Both the position numbers and the translations under genes were made by a program. This document shows positions 23,926 to 34,098 of a DNA stretch of 59,243 nt, piece by piece (the stretch's first letter is position 1; the number at the start of each line of letters is the position of its first letter). Source of the DNA: an uncultured Bacteroidales bacterium (GTDB lineage: Bacteria; Bacteroidota; Bacteroidia; Bacteroidales; P3). The notes under the pieces are model-generated. The model searched no databases. It had not been told where the DNA came from and saw only the letters and a program-made list of their open reading frames with translations. Location: positions 1 to 59,243 of the forward strand of contig ONFR01000013.1 in the NCBI GenBank assembly GCA_900317125.1. Direction: 5' to 3'.

Positions 23926-24004
23926 AGGTGGGATTTTAAAAAAGAATGTAGGAATAAAACGAGTTATTCCTACATCTATCATGAATCATTATTACGTCCA
24001 ATTA

Positions 24005-25834
24005 TCAGTAAAGTTTGATTACCAGTTTGAAGTCAGGGTCGTTCCAGTAAGCTTTGAACTCGGTGTCTACAGCGGCTTTGCGTTTGTAGTCATACTCTTG
24101 GTCAACAGAGCCTTGAAGATTCTTGAGACAGTTTTCACGGTCGCCAAGGCGGGCATAGGCCACAGCACGAAGGTAGTAAACTTCGGCGGACTGGTCAAGG
24201 CAGCAGTTGAGGGTACGGATGCAGTTCTCGGTTTCGTCATTCATCAGCTGGGCAAAGGCCAAATTGTAGTTGCACGATGAACCTTTGAGCAGTTTCTGAG
24301 CTTCCTCGTAGTTGCCACGCTTGAGATTGAGGAGGGGAATGTTGGCCTCGGCATCGGAGCTGCCCTGACGCTGGGCTTCCTCGAAGTAGTATTTGGCCAA
24401 GGTATAGTCTTTCTGTGCCAGGCAGAGAAGGCCAGTGTTGTTAAGAACATCGGGGTTGTGAGGATTGAGGTCGCGGGCTACTTTGAGGAATCGCTCGGCT
24501 TCGCCGAAGTCGCCAAGGTAGAAGGCGATGGCACCGGCATTGTTCCAAGCGCCCCACTCGGCACTATGGTTCTCGGTGGCCCACTTGTAATATTTCAGTT
24601 TGGTGTCGAAATTGTAGTTGATATAGGCGGCGTACATGAGTTCGTCGAAGGAAAGTTTGGAGGGATTGAGGGTGGCCTGTTTTGCCAGTTCAACGTCGGT
24701 GAGACGAGCCTCAGAGTAGTAGAGGGCAATCTGTGCACGGCGGAGGCTGGGGAATATCTCACGCTCGAGCTGGGGATAGGTCTCGGCATAGTTGCGTATC
24801 ATCTGCTCACGCTTGACGAGGTTCTGCTGGGTTTCGACTACGTTGACGATGGCGTGGCGGTCTTGGATGCCGCTCTCTTCAACCATGACAACAAAGTGTA
24901 CCCAGTCCTCGCCTGCAGCACGGGTGGTGATGACCATCTTTTTCAGCTGGTTGTGCTTATAATACTCAAGGTCCTGAGGTTTAACCTTGGCACGGCGAGC
25001 CATGGTGGTAAGGACGTCGTCGAGTACACGGCGCAACTCAGCGGTGGCCACGTCGGCACGGTTCTTGGAGACACCCACATTGGCTGTTTCCTCGCCTTCG
25101 GGGGAGGCCCAGCCGGTGATGGTAATCTGCTTGGGCAGACCGTTTTCGAGCATGACACGCTTGAGGTCGTTGACAGTATACTGGGCGTTGAAACGTACAT
25201 TCATCTCACATCCCCAATCCAGAATGGAGGTACCATTGGGGAAATAGATGTCGGCAGTTTCGACAACACCTTGTTTCTTGTTGTAGTTGAGCGGGGCTAT
25301 AGAGATGTTGCCACGGATGTCAATCCACTCGGAAGTGATGTTAACGCCGTCGGAGATAAGCACCGTGGGGAAAACGACACCTCTGTGCTGCTGGACTATC
25401 TGGTCGGCAAAAAGTGCTTCGTCGTCGACAGAAGACGTTTTGTAACCGACGGGAGCGAGGGTGACCTTACCAGTCTCCATACCCGGTTTATAGTCGAGGG
25501 CATCGTTATAGGTGAAACGGCCGCCAGTGGTGTAATTGATAGTGGTGCCTGGGCCAGAGACGGATTCGCCTTTTACAGTGATGGGATCGAGGGGCGTTGA
25601 ACCACCTTCCCATGTAAACACGGGCTGAATGAATAATGCGACGCCCTTGTCAAAGTATTTGGCAGGGACCGATGCGGTAAAATTAACCACCACCTTGTCG
25701 TCACGAACCTCTACGGGGTCGGGATTGGCCTGATAACGAATTTTTTTGCTATTAGACTTCATTTTGGACAATCCGCTGCATCCCGTCAGCAGGACAACAG
25801 TGGCCATGAGGAGCGTTAATAGTGATTTTCTCAT
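24005..25834 (-). CDS. TPR lipoprotein with OmpA-like segment
   Basis: 609 residues with a lipoprotein signal (MRKSLLTLLMATVVLLTGCS, lipobox LTGC). Residues about 30-200 form a strand-rich region. About 215-340 has an OmpA-like pattern (TADIYFPNGTSILDW, ITITGWASPEGEE). About 400-560 are tetratricopeptide repeats (AWNNAGAIAFYLGDFGEAER, NPHNPDVLNNTGLLCLAQKD, YTLAKYYFEEAQRQG, AEVYYLRAVAYARLGDRENC). Such envelope lipoproteins in Bacteroidota are often structural parts of surface assemblies; a link to T9SS is conceivable because two T9SS cargoes are in the window, but nothing direct shows it. A promoter TATCTTTG lies 91 bp upstream. Confidence 0.85.
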   Translation of the reverse strand: MRKSLLTLLMATVVLLTGCSGLSKMKSNSKKIRYQANPDPVEVRDDKVVVNFTASVPAKYFDKGVALFIQPVFTWEGGSTPLDPITVKGESVSGPGTTINYTTGGRFTYNDALDYKPGMETGKVTLAPVGYKTSSVDDEALFADQIVQQHRGVVFPTVLISDGVNITSEWIDIRGNISIAPLNYNKKQGVVETADIYFPNGTSILDWGCEMNVRFNAQYTVNDLKRVMLENGLPKQITITGWASPEGEETANVGVSKNRADVATAELRRVLDDVLTTMARRAKVKPQDLEYYKHNQLKKMVITTRAAGEDWVHFVVMVEESGIQDRHAIVNVVETQQNLVKREQMIRNYAETYPQLEREIFPSLRRAQIALYYSEARLTDVELAKQATLNPSKLSFDELMYAAYINYNFDTKLKYYKWATENHSAEWGAWNNAGAIAFYLGDFGEAERFLKVARDLNPHNPDVLNNTGLLCLAQKDYTLAKYYFEEAQRQGSSDAEANIPLLNLKRGNYEEAQKLLKGSSCNYNLAFAQLMNDETENCIRTLNCCLDQSAEVYYLRAVAYARLGDRENCLKNLQGSVDQEYDYKRKAAVDTEFKAYWNDPDFKLVIKLY

Positions 25835-25924
25835 TGGTATATATATATTTTATATTTCGTAACAATATGTGCATTACTCCTTTAGGAACATCGAAGCCTA
25901 AAAGGAATCATGTTTATCAATCTG

Positions 25925-25932
25925 CAAAGATA
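25925..25932 (-). promoter_or_regulatory. -7 promoter element for the TPR lipoprotein
   Basis: TATCTTTG on the minus strand, a perfect consensus match, with a leader of about 85 nt to the ATG at 25834. Confidence 0.6.
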
Positions 25933-25962
25933 CAAATAATTTTTGATTGGGCGATTATTTTT

Positions 25963-28767
25963 TCACAGTTTGCAAATTTCGGAAAAGGGACAATACTGAC
26001 ACAGCCTACAGCCATAATTGGGGAGGATAGGAACGCAGGGGTCGAGAAGTTCGGAAACAATCTGCTTCAGCATTTCTTCGAAAGTTGCCAGATGCCCTGA
26101 TGTGATAACGTCGGAGCCCTCCCACGAAGCGGTAAGCAGTTGAGAATGGAGATGCCTCAAGGGAAAAATCCCCGATACATGAGGTTGACCGCCATGACAT
26201 GTGTGGTGATAGAGCCACTCGTAGGTCATTAGCTGAAACCATTTGTCGGAGACTTTGGACCAGTCTGGCTCGGCATCTGCAACATGGAGTTCGCGTTCCT
26301 CAACTTTGCCAGATTTATAATCTATCACTCTCACCATACCACAGGTCCGGTCGATGCGGTCGGCGATACCTGCTATGGCGACGATAGATGTGGCCTCTCC
26401 TACTGTCACTGGGATTTCATATCTCAATGGTTGCTCCAGGCCTAAAATCTCAATGTCACCAACCGAATGGAGGTAATCTATCTCCGACCTAAGGAAGCCT
26501 GTCACCTGCATTCGTGCCACGGACTTAAGGAAGTGGTTCTTGCCCGAATGGATGCGTCCATAATGGAACTGGCTGGATAGAGCTTGGTCGATAATCGTGT
26601 CCACCTCGTTCAAGGCCTGCTGCAATGTTTCTGCTTTAACGTGCCGGTCTTCATCAAGAGAATAGATATGTTCCAATACTGCATGAATGCAACTGCCCAC
26701 CTCGTTTTGCTCAAGGTCGGCATTCAACTGCTCCATCTCCTCGACCTGAAGGATATTCTCATAATAGAACTTCAATGGACATACCCTGTACTTATTCAGC
26801 AACGACGGAGAAAGACCTCGCTGTGCCAGTGCCATAATCCGTTCGAGGACTGCATTACTTTTTTCTGCATGGAGGGGTTCGTGTAAAGGGAGTGCCGCAT
26901 TGGTAGCAGAGACGGCGCTTTCGGTATAGGTTATATTATCAGGATAGCGGGGCACAAGCTCCCTCTTCACCTGCTGGATGAATCGACTAGGCTCCCCCTT
27001 GCCCATCATGTCCGACTCGGTACTATAAAGGATATGAATATGCTCCGCCCGCTGTAGCAGACGGTAGAAGTTATAGGCATAGACAGCATCTTTCTCATGG
27101 AAAGTCGGCAAACCGAAGGCGACTTTCAGATTATATGGAATCAGGGAGTTAAAATCTCTTGCCGCTGGCAAGGTCCCTTCGTTGGCCGAGAGTATGATAA
27201 GGTTTTTGAAGTCTAGGTTTCGCGTTTCGAGCATACCCAAAAGCTGAAGTCCACCGAGGGGTTGACCATAAAAAGCGATGGTACGCTTACGGGCCATGCG
27301 AATGTAGACCTTCTGCAGCACACCCAAAGTCTCTATGTATTGGTAACGCTCCTGAATTTGCAGAAGTTGTTCGACAACCTCTGCGACAACTGCAATAGCC
27401 TCTTTTTCTTTCAGATTTGATGTCACATTCTCAGATGCAAACAGCATCTGCATCAACTGCTGAAGCTGCGACAGGAAAACACTTGGACTAGGGGTGGCCG
27501 TTTCAAAAAGAAAGGCGACGGGCTTCAAGTCAACACGAATGCCCAGGCACAATTCGGACAATGTAGGGAAATCGGCATAGACAACATGCTCTTCATACAA
27601 AAGACGGTTGAGCTTAGAATGCAACCCGCATAGTCCAAGGAGTTTAACCATGAGACCGTCGGAAAGGACCTCCACAATATCTTGATGGTAGAACAGATCT
27701 CCTCGATGGCGAATATAAAGGGAAAGCAGTTTCAAGACAAGCGCATGGACACCCGTGTCAGTTACAGGAAGGCCCATCGTGACATTCACGGTTCTCACCT
27801 CATTAGGAAGGGCGTTCAGCATGGGCAAGAGGAGTGTTTCGTCTCCAAAAACAATGGCCGTATCATCAAGACCCTTGCCTTGAGTGTTGCGCGCTATCTG
27901 TTGAATAACACTGCCTGCATATTTACATTGCAACACATTCTCTGGACAACTGACTATGTTGACGGACTTTTTGCCCGACGAAAAGTGGTCACCAAATTCC
28001 CCTAGGCCTGGGAAATTGAGCCTGTGCTTTCGCAAGAAGTAGCCAGCTTCCTGCCGTTCATCTTCAACATAATATGGGTCCCCATCGGTACAAAGTGTCC
28101 CTATCCCATTTGTAACACATTTCCGGATAATCTTCTCCTCACTGGTTGAGAGCGCGTTGAAACCGACGAAATAATAGAAACGGTTTACGGACTGAGGTAG
28201 TATCTCGTCTATATGCTCTGCCACATACCGATAGGCCATGCCGGTATAAGCCATCCGCCGGGACAACAACCGGTCCCGAAGTGATATGTAAAGCCGATAC
28301 AACGACTTATAGAAAAGAAGGTATCGCTTCTGAAAAGCAGTTAATTGTCCCGTCTCGATATTCCACTCGCCTATCGCTTTCAAATCATGAAGATTAGAGA
28401 ACAGTCCTGAAGCATCCACACAATACAAGTCCAACTCCGAGAAATCGGCAAGCATCATATCCCCGAGCGACATAAATTCTTCAAAACTACGGTATCCGAT
28501 ATCCTCATCACACTGATGGCGATAAATATCATACAACTCGAATAGGAGCAATTCTTTGGGCACAATCTCCATATCTGCCCACTCGTTTATCAGCGAGTCC
28601 ATGCCAACTATGCGGGGGAGGAAGAACGGACCTGCCTGTTCATTCAACAGCCTGTGCCGCATAAAAATACCTGATCTACGGTTGTTGAAAACCACAGTTA
28701 CCCTGTCCAGGTCAGCAGGGTGCTCGGAACGTATCCTTTCGGCTATTTCTGTGAGGAACGGAACCAT
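25963..28767 (-). CDS. PD-(D/E)XK nuclease, AddB-like
   Basis: 934 residues from ATG 28767 (MVPFLTEIAERI). A helicase-like but apparently degenerate N-terminal two thirds is followed by a C-terminal RecB-type nuclease: ERIMALAQRGLSPSLLNKYR with CPLKFYY, then VRVIDYKSGKVEE (catalytic D and K). Cysteines in CPLKFYY and in the final CRLCQYCPFSEIC probably hold a 4Fe-4S cluster as in AddB. The protein would work with an AddA helicase in double-strand break repair; addA is not in this window. The 5' end overlaps the nucleotidyltransferase gene by 25 bp. Confidence 0.85.
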   Translation of the reverse strand: MVPFLTEIAERIRSEHPADLDRVTVVFNNRRSGIFMRHRLLNEQAGPFFLPRIVGMDSLINEWADMEIVPKELLLFELYDIYRHQCDEDIGYRSFEEFMSLGDMMLADFSELDLYCVDASGLFSNLHDLKAIGEWNIETGQLTAFQKRYLLFYKSLYRLYISLRDRLLSRRMAYTGMAYRYVAEHIDEILPQSVNRFYYFVGFNALSTSEEKIIRKCVTNGIGTLCTDGDPYYVEDERQEAGYFLRKHRLNFPGLGEFGDHFSSGKKSVNIVSCPENVLQCKYAGSVIQQIARNTQGKGLDDTAIVFGDETLLLPMLNALPNEVRTVNVTMGLPVTDTGVHALVLKLLSLYIRHRGDLFYHQDIVEVLSDGLMVKLLGLCGLHSKLNRLLYEEHVVYADFPTLSELCLGIRVDLKPVAFLFETATPSPSVFLSQLQQLMQMLFASENVTSNLKEKEAIAVVAEVVEQLLQIQERYQYIETLGVLQKVYIRMARKRTIAFYGQPLGGLQLLGMLETRNLDFKNLIILSANEGTLPAARDFNSLIPYNLKVAFGLPTFHEKDAVYAYNFYRLLQRAEHIHILYSTESDMMGKGEPSRFIQQVKRELVPRYPDNITYTESAVSATNAALPLHEPLHAEKSNAVLERIMALAQRGLSPSLLNKYRVCPLKFYYENILQVEEMEQLNADLEQNEVGSCIHAVLEHIYSLDEDRHVKAETLQQALNEVDTIIDQALSSQFHYGRIHSGKNHFLKSVARMQVTGFLRSEIDYLHSVGDIEILGLEQPLRYEIPVTVGEATSIVAIAGIADRIDRTCGMVRVIDYKSGKVEERELHVADAEPDWSKVSDKWFQLMTYEWLYHHTCHGGQPHVSGIFPLRHLHSQLLTASWEGSDVITSGHLATFEEMLKQIVSELLDPCVPILPNYGCRLCQYCPFSEICKL

Positions 28768-29474
28768 GACTGTGCTTTGTTTAATGACTGAGGGGTCCCA
28801 ACGTCCATCCAATCCGAAGAACTATGGATGAAATAACTGATTCTATGCTCTTTGGCAATATTAAGGTAAGCGGGAACAATCGAATAGGGAATCTCACACG
28901 GAGGAAGTACCTCCAAAACACCCGGTTCGAGTACTGCAATTCCACTGAATGCAAGTGCTCTATACTTAGCAATGGGTTCACCCACCCACTTTGTCTCACT
29001 TGTAGAGCGGTTATTCCAACCAACAAGCAATCCATTGTCAGCGAACAACAGGAAACGTGAGGTATCCCTAACCGACACTGCAAGCGTGACAAAATTGCCA
29101 TCCTGCTGATGCAACTCAACCAAGTCACGAAAGTTAATACGTGACAGTATGTCCACGTTATGAATAAGAATGGGCTCACCTCTTTTGAACAAAGGAGCAG
29201 CCTTCTTCAAACCGCCACCTGTATCGAGTAGTTTGTCTTTCTCATTGGAAACCAATACCTCCGTACCCCAATCATGAATCTGCAGGTAGTCAATCACCAT
29301 GTCTGCAAAATGATGCACATTGACCACTATCCTTGTCACCCCTTGTCGAACCAGATTGTCTATTGCAATCTTTAACAAGGGTACACCTCCAACTTCAACA
29401 AGCGCCTTAGGACGATGTTCAGTAAGAGTCAAGAGACGGGTTCCCAACCCTGCCGCAGGAATAAATGCTTGCAT
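28743..29474 (-). CDS. sugar-1-phosphate nucleotidyltransferase, MurU/GlmU-N type
   Basis: 243 residues. The nucleotide-binding motif is MQAFIPAAGLGTRLLTLTEH with RPKALVEVGG, followed by LLDTGGGLKKAAPLF, LIHNVDILSRINF and WMDVGTPQSL. This single-domain protein lacks a C-terminal beta-helix acyltransferase. It resembles MurNAc-1-phosphate uridylyltransferase (MurU) and related enzymes that activate a sugar phosphate with NTP. The exact sugar is not decidable from sequence. It shares an operon with the AddB-like nuclease; a TATCTTTG promoter lies 21 bp before the ATG. Confidence 0.85.
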   Translation of the reverse strand: MQAFIPAAGLGTRLLTLTEHRPKALVEVGGVPLLKIAIDNLVRQGVTRIVVNVHHFADMVIDYLQIHDWGTEVLVSNEKDKLLDTGGGLKKAAPLFKRGEPILIHNVDILSRINFRDLVELHQQDGNFVTLAVSVRDTSRFLLFADNGLLVGWNNRSTSETKWVGEPIAKYRALAFSGIAVLEPGVLEVLPPCEIPYSIVPAYLNIAKEHRISYFIHSSSDWMDVGTPQSLNKAQSWFRSSQK

Positions 29475-29495
29475 ATTACTTCAATGTTTGAAATG

Positions 29496-29503
29496 CAAAG
29501 ATA
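29496..29503 (-). promoter_or_regulatory. -7 promoter element for nucleotidyltransferase/nuclease operon
   Basis: TATCTTTG on the minus strand, 21 nt before the ATG at 29474. Confidence 0.6.
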
Positions 29504-29756
29504 CAACTATTTTTTGTTTCCTCAAAAAAGTCACCTTAAAAAACACAATCACTCGAACCATCGACTCAACTGCCACAATCAGTCTTAGCAAATACTCCTA
29601 ATCAAGCCTATAGTAATTGAAAACATCGGTCATATAACAACTTAAACTCTTCCGACCATGCCATCATTCTCTTTTGCTCGATTTGTTTTGTTTTGACTTT
29701 ACCCTATATTTAATCACTTTTTTTTAAAAAAAAGTAGTTAGACACAAAAAAAAACG

Positions 29757-29764
29757 TATCTTTG
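29757..29764 (+). promoter_or_regulatory. -7 promoter element for the polysaccharide operon
   Basis: TATCTTTG with an upstream A-tract; leader of about 80 nt to the ATG at 29846. It is the only clear promoter before the run that extends to at least 36148. Confidence 0.6.
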
Positions 29765-29845
29765 CAAAATAAGTGAGAAATCTGTTTTGGAAAAACGGGT
29801 TTTTAAAATATTGATATTGAGAAAAAAGAATAAATAGTACATTAT

Positions 29846-30661
29846 ATGAAAATAATAAAATTATTATTAGGAACAGTTTTGTTCTCATGGTTTTTCATCT
29901 CCTGCGGTCCATCTGCTGAGATAGCCTATATCCATGATGCAAAACGCGATTCGGCTTTTGCCTTGAAAGGCCAGTTTTCGGGAGGTATTCAGGCAAATGA
30001 CCTCTTGGGCATCTATGTCGAAAGTGAAACTCCCGAGTCAACAATCCAGTTCAATCAGGAAACAAACAAGATTATCATCTCCCAAGGGCATGTGATGAAT
30101 CCTGGTAGTTCTGGCGTCACTGGCTATCTTGTAAACCATGACGGCGACATCATTTTCCCATTTTTAGGGAAGCTCCATGTAGTCGGTCTCACTCACAACG
30201 AGTTGGCATCACTTATTGAGAGCAAACTCATTAGCGAGGGCCATATCACGGATCCTATTGTCACAGTTAAACTGATGAATTTCAAGGTTTGTGTGTTAGG
30301 GGATGTAGTTCGTCCAGGACAATTAGTCGTTTCGGGTGAGCGCTTGACAATTTTCGAGGCTCTGAGTATGGTGGGGGATCTCACTATCTACGGCCAGCGC
30401 CATAACGTAACCATTATCCGTGAGGAAAATGGTCTTCGTACCATTGGCGAGATTGACCTCTCTTCACAAACAGTCTTCGATTCCCCCTATTACTATCTGC
30501 ACCAGAATGATGTAATCTACGTTGAGCCTAATATGCGCAAGAAAAGGAATGCCGACAGAGATCCTATGATTATGACATATATCTCCAGCGGAATATCCAT
30601 CCTTTCTGTCCTTACATCTGCATTCTACTACTACATCCTTTCTCAACGTTATCTGAAATAA
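29846..30661 (+). CDS. polysaccharide export outer membrane lipoprotein, Wza/GumB type
   Basis: 271 residues with a lipoprotein signal (FSWFFISCGPS). The poly-export domain has IQANDLLGIYVESETPESTI, GYLVNHDGDIIFPFLGKLHV and the SLBB-like segment FKVCVLGDVVRPGQLVVSGE. A C-terminal membrane helix (ISSGISILSVLTSAFYYYIL) is typical for Bacteroidota Wza relatives. The protein would form the outer-membrane channel for capsule or exopolysaccharide. It pairs with the Wzc-like kinase 42 bp downstream. Confidence 0.92.
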   Translation: MKIIKLLLGTVLFSWFFISCGPSAEIAYIHDAKRDSAFALKGQFSGGIQANDLLGIYVESETPESTIQFNQETNKIIISQGHVMNPGSSGVTGYLVNHDGDIIFPFLGKLHVVGLTHNELASLIESKLISEGHITDPIVTVKLMNFKVCVLGDVVRPGQLVVSGERLTIFEALSMVGDLTIYGQRHNVTIIREENGLRTIGEIDLSSQTVFDSPYYYLHQNDVIYVEPNMRKKRNADRDPMIMTYISSGISILSVLTSAFYYYILSQRYLK

Positions 30662-30703
30662 TCTGATTGCCTATTACTGTAACAAAATCAAAATACAATA
30701 ATC

Positions 30704-33178
30704 ATGGAGAACCTGCAGCAAACACAAATTGCGCCTAATCCTCAAACGAACAACCAACAGGATTCGGAAAGCACCATCTCTATAAGAGATATAGTATTTA
30801 TTGCAATTAACAACTGGTACTGGTTTGCCCTATCGATATTCATCTGTTTGGTGATTGCCGGTGTAATCTTCAAAACCAAGCCTAAAGAATTTGAATATAG
30901 GTCAACTATCATGTTGCGCGAACAGGCAGAAAAGAGGAATAGCTACAGAAACATGGATGCCATTCTAAGCAATGCTGGCGAAGACTTTGGTTCACATTCT
31001 TTGGACAACGAAATCTATATTTTAAAGTCTTCTCCATTAGCACAGAATGTTGTTACCCGTTTGAACCTGAACAACATGTGTGACAGAAAAGGTCTCTTTA
31101 CCAAGATTTCGTATTACAAAGACCGTCCTCTTGAAATAAAGGCCTACACTCATAATACCGATCTCACAGAAGTAAGTATTGTAGTGGAAGTGACGCCCAT
31201 TGACATGAGCCGATATAATTATGTTATCAAAAGTGTAAGTGGAGGAGCTGCCAAGAAGAAAGGAACCGCTTATTATACCGATCCTGTTTCCGCAAATAAA
31301 TATGTATCCTTTTCTATCGACAAGACACTTTATTTCTCCAATAAGGACTACAAAGTAACTTATGTTTTAGAGATATGCCCTGCCCGATCGATGGCATACC
31401 TGTTGGTTCGCCATTTGTCAGTGAGTAAGATTAATAAGAATGCCTCTATTTTGGCTTTGGTCTATAGCGATAATAACGAACAGAGGGCTAGAGAGGTCAC
31501 TAATACCTGGGTTGATGTTTACAATGAAGACGGTATCAATGACAAGACGTTAATCGCTGAGAAGACTGAACAGTTTGTTTCCGAGCGAATATCTCTGATT
31601 TCTGGCGAACTTCAAGATGTCGATTCTCAGGTTGAGCAGCTAAAAAAGAGTTCACGTCTTGCCGACCTCTCGAGTGCATCTGGTATGTTACAGCAGACTG
31701 GTACTCGTTATTCCGACGAAGTCATGGATTTGGAGACAGAGTTGAATCTTATCAACTCCATCAAATCCTACATGACAGACCCCGCCAATCGTGAGGAGCT
31801 TCTACCTGGCAATGTGGGCATTGCAAATGCTGGTGTACAGAGCATGATTAGCCAGTACAATTCGCAATTGCTTCAGTATAAGAAGATGATGAAAACCGCT
31901 GGTCCAAATAACCCACAAGTTAAGGAGACTATGCGACTGATGGAGTCGAATCGGAATGCAATTTTGGCTGCCATCGACAACTTGATTACCACTGTAAACA
32001 TCAAACTCCGCAGTGCACGTACCCAAGAATCCCGTGTTCAGGGCCAGATTTACGCTATGCCGACCCAGACAAAGGCTGTCGAAGAGGTATCACGGCAACA
32101 GAAAATCAAGGAGGAACTTTTCCTCTATCTGTTAAGCAAACGTGAGGAAAATGCTATGAATCTTGCCATCACGGTGGCCAACGCAAAGGTTGTTGAGCCT
32201 GCAGTACGTTCCAATTTAGGGCCTCACCTGTCAATGCATATCCTTGTGGGTCTAATTTGTGGTGTCGCTATTCCTGCCTTGGTCATGTTCCTCATCAGCT
32301 TCTTCAATATCAAATTAAGATCCAAGATGGATATTGAGAAAGCCATGACTATCCCAATCCTTGGCGAGATACCGCAGAAACCCGAAGGCCGAGCCAACGA
32401 CGAAATCATCGTAACGGCCAATGGTACAGACGTTGTAACGGAAGCATTCCGAATACTACACTCAAATATCCCATTCTTCTTGAAGGATAACCAGAAAGTC
32501 ATTCAGACCGTATCCACAATACCGGGTGAAGGTAAATCGTTTGTCGCCTTGAACCTGGCACTGTCTCTGGCTTATCTCGGCAAAAAGACTATCCTTGTTG
32601 ACTGTGACCTCCGTAAACGCAGCCTTTCCAAGACGATTGACCGTCACAACCGCATCGGCTTGATTCACTATATGCTGGGTAAAGAGGATGATTTCACAAA
32701 GATTATCATGCACAGCGAAACGTCACCCTGCCTTGACTATATCGTATGCGAGAAGACTCCGCCCAACGCCACTCAGTTGCTTCTCGACAACAAGATGGAG
32801 AACCTTGTAGCGTACTTGAGAAACAATTATGACTACATCATCCTTGACTCCACTCCTGCACAGATTGTTGCCGATGCATCCATCATCAATCATTGCGCAG
32901 ATCTCACCACATATATTATGCGTGTCGGCTACTTGAACAAGAGTTCGTTCCCGTTCATCCAAGAACTGAGTGACAAGAACAAATTCAAGAACATGGCCAT
33001 CATTATGACCGACGTTCCCATTATCAAGCGTCGTTATGGCGGCTATGGGTACGGCTACGGCTACGGCTATGGTTACGGTTACGGCTATGGTTACGGCTAT
33101 GGTTATGGTTACGGCTATGGTTACGGCTACGGCTATGGCGAAGGCGAGAGTAGCGACAAAAAGAAAAAGGACTCTTAA
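30704..33178 (+). CDS. Wzc-like chain-length determinant and bacterial tyrosine kinase with (YG)n tail
   Basis: 824 residues. Wzz domain with a first membrane helix at about 35-60 (WYWFALSIFICLVIAGVIF), a periplasmic coiled coil, and a second helix at about 505-531 (MHILVGLICGVAIPALVMFL). The cytosolic BY-kinase has Walker A STIPGEGKSFVALNLALSLA (about 604-623), Walker A' ILVDCDLRKRS and Walker B YDYIILDSTPAQ. The tail (about 778-812) holds 17 Tyr, nearly all in a continuous Tyr-Gly run, then EGESSDKKKKDS. In this family a C-terminal Tyr cluster is autophosphorylated and controls polymer length; usual clusters are shorter and irregular. No separate Wzb-type phosphatase is seen next to it. Confidence 0.92.
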   Translation: MENLQQTQIAPNPQTNNQQDSESTISIRDIVFIAINNWYWFALSIFICLVIAGVIFKTKPKEFEYRSTIMLREQAEKRNSYRNMDAILSNAGEDFGSHSLDNEIYILKSSPLAQNVVTRLNLNNMCDRKGLFTKISYYKDRPLEIKAYTHNTDLTEVSIVVEVTPIDMSRYNYVIKSVSGGAAKKKGTAYYTDPVSANKYVSFSIDKTLYFSNKDYKVTYVLEICPARSMAYLLVRHLSVSKINKNASILALVYSDNNEQRAREVTNTWVDVYNEDGINDKTLIAEKTEQFVSERISLISGELQDVDSQVEQLKKSSRLADLSSASGMLQQTGTRYSDEVMDLETELNLINSIKSYMTDPANREELLPGNVGIANAGVQSMISQYNSQLLQYKKMMKTAGPNNPQVKETMRLMESNRNAILAAIDNLITTVNIKLRSARTQESRVQGQIYAMPTQTKAVEEVSRQQKIKEELFLYLLSKREENAMNLAITVANAKVVEPAVRSNLGPHLSMHILVGLICGVAIPALVMFLISFFNIKLRSKMDIEKAMTIPILGEIPQKPEGRANDEIIVTANGTDVVTEAFRILHSNIPFFLKDNQKVIQTVSTIPGEGKSFVALNLALSLAYLGKKTILVDCDLRKRSLSKTIDRHNRIGLIHYMLGKEDDFTKIIMHSETSPCLDYIVCEKTPPNATQLLLDNKMENLVAYLRNNYDYIILDSTPAQIVADASIINHCADLTTYIMRVGYLNKSSFPFIQELSDKNKFKNMAIIMTDVPIIKRRYGGYGYGYGYGYGYGYGYGYGYGYGYGYGYGYGYGEGESSDKKKKDS
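33035..33139 (+). repeat. GGYTAY hexanucleotide repeat encoding (Tyr-Gly)n
   Basis: After TATGGC the DNA repeats GGC/GGT TAC/TAT without a frame change, giving 17 Tyr codons with mixed synonymous codons. Unit length of 6 bp means that slippage would add or remove Tyr-Gly dipeptides without a frameshift. Confidence 0.85.
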
Positions 33179-33210
33179 CTAAAGATGTTTCATATAAATA
33201 AAGAGATTAT

Positions 33211-34086
33211 ATGAAGGGAATAGTTTTAGCAGGCGGGTCTGGTACCCGCCTGTATCCCATTACTAAGGGAGTGAGCAAACAACTTCTCCCCATCTACGAC
33301 AAACCGATGGTCTACTACCCCATCTCTGCACTTATGCTTGCCGGAATCCGTGATATCCTAATCATTTCTACTCCATACGACCTGCCTGGTTTCCAAAGAC
33401 TTTTAGGTGACGGATCGGATTATGGTGTTCATTTCAGCTATGCCGAACAGCCCTCCCCCGATGGATTAGCCCAAGCATTTCTGATTGGTGAAGAATTCAT
33501 TGGCAACGACTCTGTTTGTTTGGTTCTGGGAGATAATATCTTTCAAGGCAACGGTTTTGGCAAACTACTGCGCGACGCTGTGGCTGCCGCCGAACAGGAC
33601 AATAAAGCCACAGTATTCGGCTATTGGGTCGCCGACCCGGAGCGATACGGAGTTGCAGAATTCGACAGCAACGGCAATGTCCTTTCCATTGAGGAGAAAC
33701 CTAAGCAGCCAAAATCCAATTATGCTGTGGTAGGACTCTATTTTTACCCAAACAAGGTCGTATCCATTGCAAAAGGCATCAAACCATCTGCAAGAGGAGA
33801 ATTAGAGATAACCTCCGTAAACCAGCAGTTCCTGAATGACGGCCAACTAAAAGTGCAACTACTCGGTCGCGGGTTTGCATGGCTTGATACCGGAACACAC
33901 GATTCCTTGGCCGAAGCGTCCACCTTTATCGAAGTGATAGAGAAACGCCAAGGTTTGAAGGTGGCATGTCTCGAAAGTATCGCTTATGAAAAAGGATGGA
34001 TTACTGCCGACGATCTTCGCCGAATAGCTATGCCCATGAGCAAGAACCAATACGGGCAATATCTACTGAACCTCATAAAAGAGTGA
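33211..34086 (+). CDS. rfbA: glucose-1-phosphate thymidylyltransferase
   Basis: 291 residues with all RmlA signatures: [72 protein letters not shown], then [16 protein letters not shown] near the end. It makes dTDP-glucose, the first step of dTDP-L-rhamnose synthesis. Starts 32 bp after the Wzc-like gene, with rfbC 12 bp downstream. Confidence 0.96.
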   Translation: MKGIVLAGGSGTRLYPITKGVSKQLLPIYDKPMVYYPISALMLAGIRDILIISTPYDLPGFQRLLGDGSDYGVHFSYAEQPSPDGLAQAFLIGEEFIGNDSVCLVLGDNIFQGNGFGKLLRDAVAAAEQDNKATVFGYWVADPERYGVAEFDSNGNVLSIEEKPKQPKSNYAVVGLYFYPNKVVSIAKGIKPSARGELEITSVNQQFLNDGQLKVQLLGRGFAWLDTGTHDSLAEASTFIEVIEKRQGLKVACLESIAYEKGWITADDLRRIAMPMSKNQYGQYLLNLIKE

Positions 34087-34098
34087 CCTCATACAATA

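Larger units (their letters stand above)
29475..29845. other. divergent intergenic region holding two promoters
   Basis: 371 bp, very AT-rich. The left end carries the minus-strand promoter of the nucleotidyltransferase (29496-29503), and the right part the plus-strand promoter of the polysaccharide export operon (29757-29764), preceded by an A/T-run (29718-29754). No gene, tRNA or clear hairpin is seen between them. Confidence 0.6.

Noticed and set aside
29475..29845. A tRNA or small RNA in the long AT-rich gap
   Set aside because: No cloverleaf or GC-rich hairpin is visible; the gap is explained by two divergent promoters.
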